DNA of 9,328 bases from Methanosarcina sp. (lineage in GTDB: Archaea > Halobacteriota > Methanosarcinia > Methanosarcinales > Methanosarcinaceae): positions 1 through 9,328 of the forward strand of contig PMJC01000151.1 in assembly GCA_003157235.1 (NCBI GenBank), given 5' to 3'. The number at the start of each line of letters is the position of its first letter. Positions within the stretch are counted from its first letter, which is position 1. Below are positions 7,255-9,328 of the stretch, piece after piece. Made by a program: the position numbers and the translations under genes. The notes under the pieces are model-generated. The model ran no database searches. It saw nothing but the letters and a program-made list of their open reading frames with translations, and was not told the origin of the DNA.

Positions 7255-7654
7255 AGGAAAGTACAACAGGAATCAAATAGAATAAATATAAACTGGAATA
7301 TTCATAGCAAAATTTTCCATTCTACAGCTTTTTTTATTTTGCTTTCTGTTAGACAAAGGCAGATAAAACTTCAATGCGTAAAAATACATCGGTCCTTAAC
7401 TGAGAATTGAATCATAAAAACATCAATCATTAATTTTGGAAGGCATCTACTTTTGAAAATTAACATATGTGTGAATAATTTATTGAAAAATGGTATTTCT
7501 TAGAGCTATCTAAAATATATTTTATAGTACAGTTGGAAATATGACAGCCACACAATAAAGTACTATATTAAGGAATCGTAGAAGAGAAACTAGGCTGGCA
7601 AAACTTAGGCTGGAAAGATCCGATACTTTTAATACTTCATAAAGCTGCTATCTT
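7255..7654. other. Intergenic region between iscU and the UbiA-family gene
   Basis: No gene is supported. It holds the poly-T terminator (7329-7340), a TATA-like stretch (AAAATATATTTTATA, 7512-7526), an inverted repeat with perfect 8-base arms TATAGTAC (7523-7530) and GTACTATA (7560-7567), and two copies of TAGGCTGG (7591-7598 and 7606-7613) spaced 15 bases apart. A second TATA-like element (CTTTTAATA, near 7626-7634) is about 28 bases before ATG 7658 and would give an almost leaderless transcript. Confidence 0.45.
7325..7340 (+). terminator. Poly-T terminator after iscU
   Basis: CAGC followed by seven T, A and four T (7329-7340) lies about 75 bases after the iscU stop. Archaeal intrinsic termination relies mainly on such T tracts on the coding strand. 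It would close the iscSU transcript and separate it from the lipid gene. Confidence 0.5.
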
Positions 7655-7657
7655 TTG

Positions 7658-8527
7658 ATGTCTGCCTGGGTACGCAAATATATGGAACTGATTAGATACA
7701 AAAATTGCCTTATGGCAGGTTTTGCGGCTACAACAGGAACATTTATAGCTGAAAATATTATGGCATCAGATGCCTTTGACTTGTTTCATTTGAAAAATTA
7801 CCCCTTTCTTGATATGGGGCTTGTGTTTTTGGTAGTATTTCTGATTTCCGGTGCAGGAAATGCCATTAATGACTACTATGACTTTAAGATAGATTCAATC
7901 AACCGTCCTGAAAGACCTATCTCCTCTGGAAGGGTGAAATTAAAGAAAGCCTTATATTTTTCTTTTCTCCTTTTTGCTTTCGGAACTTTTCTGGCTTTTT
8001 CGATTCAACAGATTTGTGGGTTTATTGCTTTTTTCAATTCTTTAATGCTTATCCTGTATGCAAAAACTCTTAAAAGTACTCCTTTTTTAGGAAACCTAAG
8101 TATAGGCTATCTTACTGGTTCAACATTCTTGTTCGGAGCTTCAGTTTTTGGATTTGACGGACTTAAAGCTCTTTTTGTGCTTTTTGTGCTTTCAGCTCTT
8201 GCTATTACTGCCAGAGAAATTGTTAAGGATATCGAAGATATGGAGGGAGATAAGATGGAAGGAATAGATACCCTACCTATTAGGATAGGAGCAAAAAAAG
8301 CAAGCTATATTGCAGTGCTAATAGGTTTTCTTGCCATATTTTTAAGCCCTCTTCCTTACTTTATGTCAGTACTTGGCCTGCGTTATCTTTACTTCGTCTT
8401 CCTGGCAGACTTGGGTTTCTTTGCGGCTATCCACCAGATCCTCGCTCTCAAAAATCCAGCGAAATCTTCGAAAATGTTCAAGATCGCAATGTTCTTTGCT
8501 CTGCTAGCTTTCATCGCCGGAGTATAA
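7658..8527 (+). CDS. Digeranylgeranylglyceryl phosphate synthase (UbiA family)
   Basis: This 289-residue integral membrane prenyltransferase has the two aspartate-rich UbiA motifs: NDYYDFKID (residues 71-79), followed by [10 protein letters not shown], and DIEDMEGD (191-198), followed by the KMEGIDTLP segment. Both bind the prenyl diphosphate through magnesium. [13 protein letters not shown] lies between them. About eight or nine hydrophobic segments are visible. In archaea this branch adds the second geranylgeranyl chain to geranylgeranylglyceryl phosphate, the second ether bond of membrane lipids (EC 2.5.1.42). The RYKNCLM start and the [10 protein letters not shown] form favour this over menaquinone or heme prenyltransferases, but UbiA paralogues exist in methanogens. 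ATG 7658 is preferred; an in-frame TTG precedes it directly. No Shine-Dalgarno is visible, consistent with a leaderless mRNA. No functional link to the sulfur genes is evident. Confidence 0.85.
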   Translation: MSAWVRKYMELIRYKNCLMAGFAATTGTFIAENIMASDAFDLFHLKNYPFLDMGLVFLVVFLISGAGNAINDYYDFKIDSINRPERPISSGRVKLKKALYFSFLLFAFGTFLAFSIQQICGFIAFFNSLMLILYAKTLKSTPFLGNLSIGYLTGSTFLFGASVFGFDGLKALFVLFVLSALAITAREIVKDIEDMEGDKMEGIDTLPIRIGAKKASYIAVLIGFLAIFLSPLPYFMSVLGLRYLYFVFLADLGFFAAIHQILALKNPAKSSKMFKIAMFFALLAFIAGV

Positions 8528-8619
8528 ATCTTTCAGATAAATTTTCGAAATAGGTTTCCAACAACTCTTTTACTAAGCAAAAAAGATACTTCTATGCTGT
8601 CAATAATCTTTTATAATAG

Positions 8620-8644
8620 CTACAAAAAGTAGATTTGATTTTTT
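8620..8644 (+). terminator. Weak hairpin plus T-tract after the UbiA-family gene
   Basis: CTAC-AAAAA-GTAG forms a four-base stem, followed shortly by a run of six T (8639-8644). It lies about 95 bases past the stop codon. The stem is minimal, and the T tract is the more relevant archaeal signal. Confidence 0.3.
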
Positions 8645-8822
8645 GAGTCATCGATTAAGAGTTAGTGAAGTACTAAACTCACAGACACTGCCAGAATTTC
8701 AGTTATGGCTGAAAGAATGACTATCACATGTTGAGTTTTAAATAAATATAAATGTTCAGAGTTCCTGTTCAATAGCTTTGGGATGACCTAAACTTTCCTA
8801 AAGATTATCAGCTTTCTAACAA

Positions 8823-8837
8823 GGAAAAAAGAGGATT
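8823..8837 (-). terminator. T-tract terminator for the minus-strand TsaA-like gene
   Basis: On the minus strand this reads CCTCTTTTTTCCTTG, a pyrimidine/T-rich run about 55 bases past the TAA at 8890. It is a plausible archaeal T-tract terminator; no hairpin accompanies it. Confidence 0.3.
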
Positions 8838-8889
8838 TCAAGAACAAGTGAGCCTTATCAGCTTTTGAGTGTAGTGATAACTTGAAGAA

Positions 8890-9192
8890 TTAGGCAATAA
8901 GATCAAGTCGAACATCGATCACAGAATCCTCGTTTGCCTCAATTTTAGATATTGTCAGCAAATTACCTTTTCTTCTTAATAATGTCGCTTTTGTTACTTG
9001 AACCTGATGACCATCTTCCAGTTTCTTACTATTGTTTTTGTGAATAACCAGGATTTTCTGGCCCACTTCAGCTCCTTCTTCAATTGTCGAAAAAATATTT
9101 TGTATGACCTGTTCAAAATCAGAATAAATTAAAATCTCCGACTTATTTGCAACCTTCTTAATGATGCCAATAGGTTCCAGATTGAGGTGCAT
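8890..9192 (-). CDS. Small TsaA/TrmO-like (UPF0066) domain protein
   Basis: A 100-residue cytoplasmic protein. Its layout resembles the TsaA/TrmO beta-barrel (UPF0066, YaeB): PIGIIKKV at residues 7-14 matches the usual PIG start, KSEILIYSDFEQ (17-28) the SRIVI-x-EEY segment, GQKILVIHKNN (44-54) the strand ending in a conserved His, HQVQVTKATLLRRKGN (61-76) the VRLLEVEGN strand, and SVIDVRLDL (90-98) the closing LDIKPY strand. TrmO methylates t6A37 in tRNA using SAM. This protein is shorter than typical TrmO (about 130-230 residues) and has lost several usual motif residues, so enzymatic function is doubtful and the match is by eye. The start is supported by GAAGGAAAG five bases before the ATG at 9192. 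It converges with the UbiA-family gene. Confidence 0.55.
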   Translation of the reverse strand: MHLNLEPIGIIKKVANKSEILIYSDFEQVIQNIFSTIEEGAEVGQKILVIHKNNSKKLEDGHQVQVTKATLLRRKGNLLTISKIEANEDSVIDVRLDLIA

Positions 9193-9286
9193 ATTAACTT
9201 TCCTTCTTTACCTGTTAACACAAGTATCATCAAATTAATACTAACTCTGAGTAATAATAATTCAAAATGTGTGAGATATGATCCAT

Positions 9287-9296
9287 TATATTTAAA
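9287..9296 (-). promoter_or_regulatory. Probable TATA box of the TsaA-like gene
   Basis: On the minus strand this reads TTTAAATATA, a good archaeal box A. Initiation about 25 bases downstream, near 9265, would leave a leader of about 70 bases before the ATG at 9192. Confidence 0.45.
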
Positions 9297-9328
9297 ATGA
9301 CTTTGGTTTTGAATATTCCTCAATTGTA

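Larger units (their letters stand above)
8528..8889. other. Intergenic region between convergent genes
   Basis: This is the 3' end region of two converging genes. It holds weak terminator signals (see separate entries), a TATA-like stretch (TTTTAAATAAATATAAATG, near 8736-8754) with no gene after it, and TTATCAGCTTT in two direct copies (8806-8816 and 8849-8859). I found no coherent reading frame. Confidence 0.45.

Overview
The window looks like chromosomal DNA of a methanogenic archaeon, most probably Methanosarcina or a close relative. The evidence is a SepCysS (Sep-tRNA:Cys-tRNA synthase) gene remnant, a digeranylgeranylglyceryl phosphate synthase (archaeal ether lipids), an archaeal-type ThiI with a CxxC motif and no rhodanese domain, TATA-box/BRE-like promoters, and long AT-rich intergenic stretches with decayed genes. 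The genus assignment is inference; I could not run a search.

Layout. (1) Positions 1-2493, minus strand: the start of an O-acetylhomoserine sulfhydrylase gene (metY, cut by the window edge), overlapping the end of a SepCysS gene that has lost its 5' half and carries a frameshift, then an intact thiI. (2) Positions 2494-3185: gene-poor, with the promoter and an inverted repeat in front of a small plus-strand tusA-like gene (3186-3413). (3) Positions 3414-5340: a gene graveyard. One open-frame remnant has three internal stops, a small membrane-protein gene is split by an in-frame TAG, and a very AT-rich stretch holds fragments of what may be one membrane protein plus a short minus-strand fragment. 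(4) Positions 5364-7254: an iscS-iscU pair. The IscS-like protein begins with a probable ATA codon and lacks the PLP lysine and PLP-stacking histidine. The IscU is fused to a C-terminal MIP18/DUF59 domain. (5) Positions 7658-8527: the UbiA-family lipid enzyme. (6) Positions 8890-9192, minus strand: a small TsaA/TrmO-like domain protein.

Shared theme. Six of the eight recognisable genes handle sulfur: MetY (homocysteine from sulfide), SepCysS (Cys-tRNA from sulfide-derived sulfur), ThiI (4-thiouridine in tRNA), TusA-like (persulfide carrier), IscS-like and IscU (Fe-S assembly). They are not one operon: metY/pscS/thiI are on the minus strand, tusA and iscSU on the plus strand behind separate promoters. 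The points most worth checking are the lysine-less IscS with its ATA start, and two inverted repeats with a shared CAGCA/TGCTG half-site, placed alike just after the TATA boxes of tusA and iscS. I see no CRISPR array, rRNA, tRNA or complete insertion sequence.
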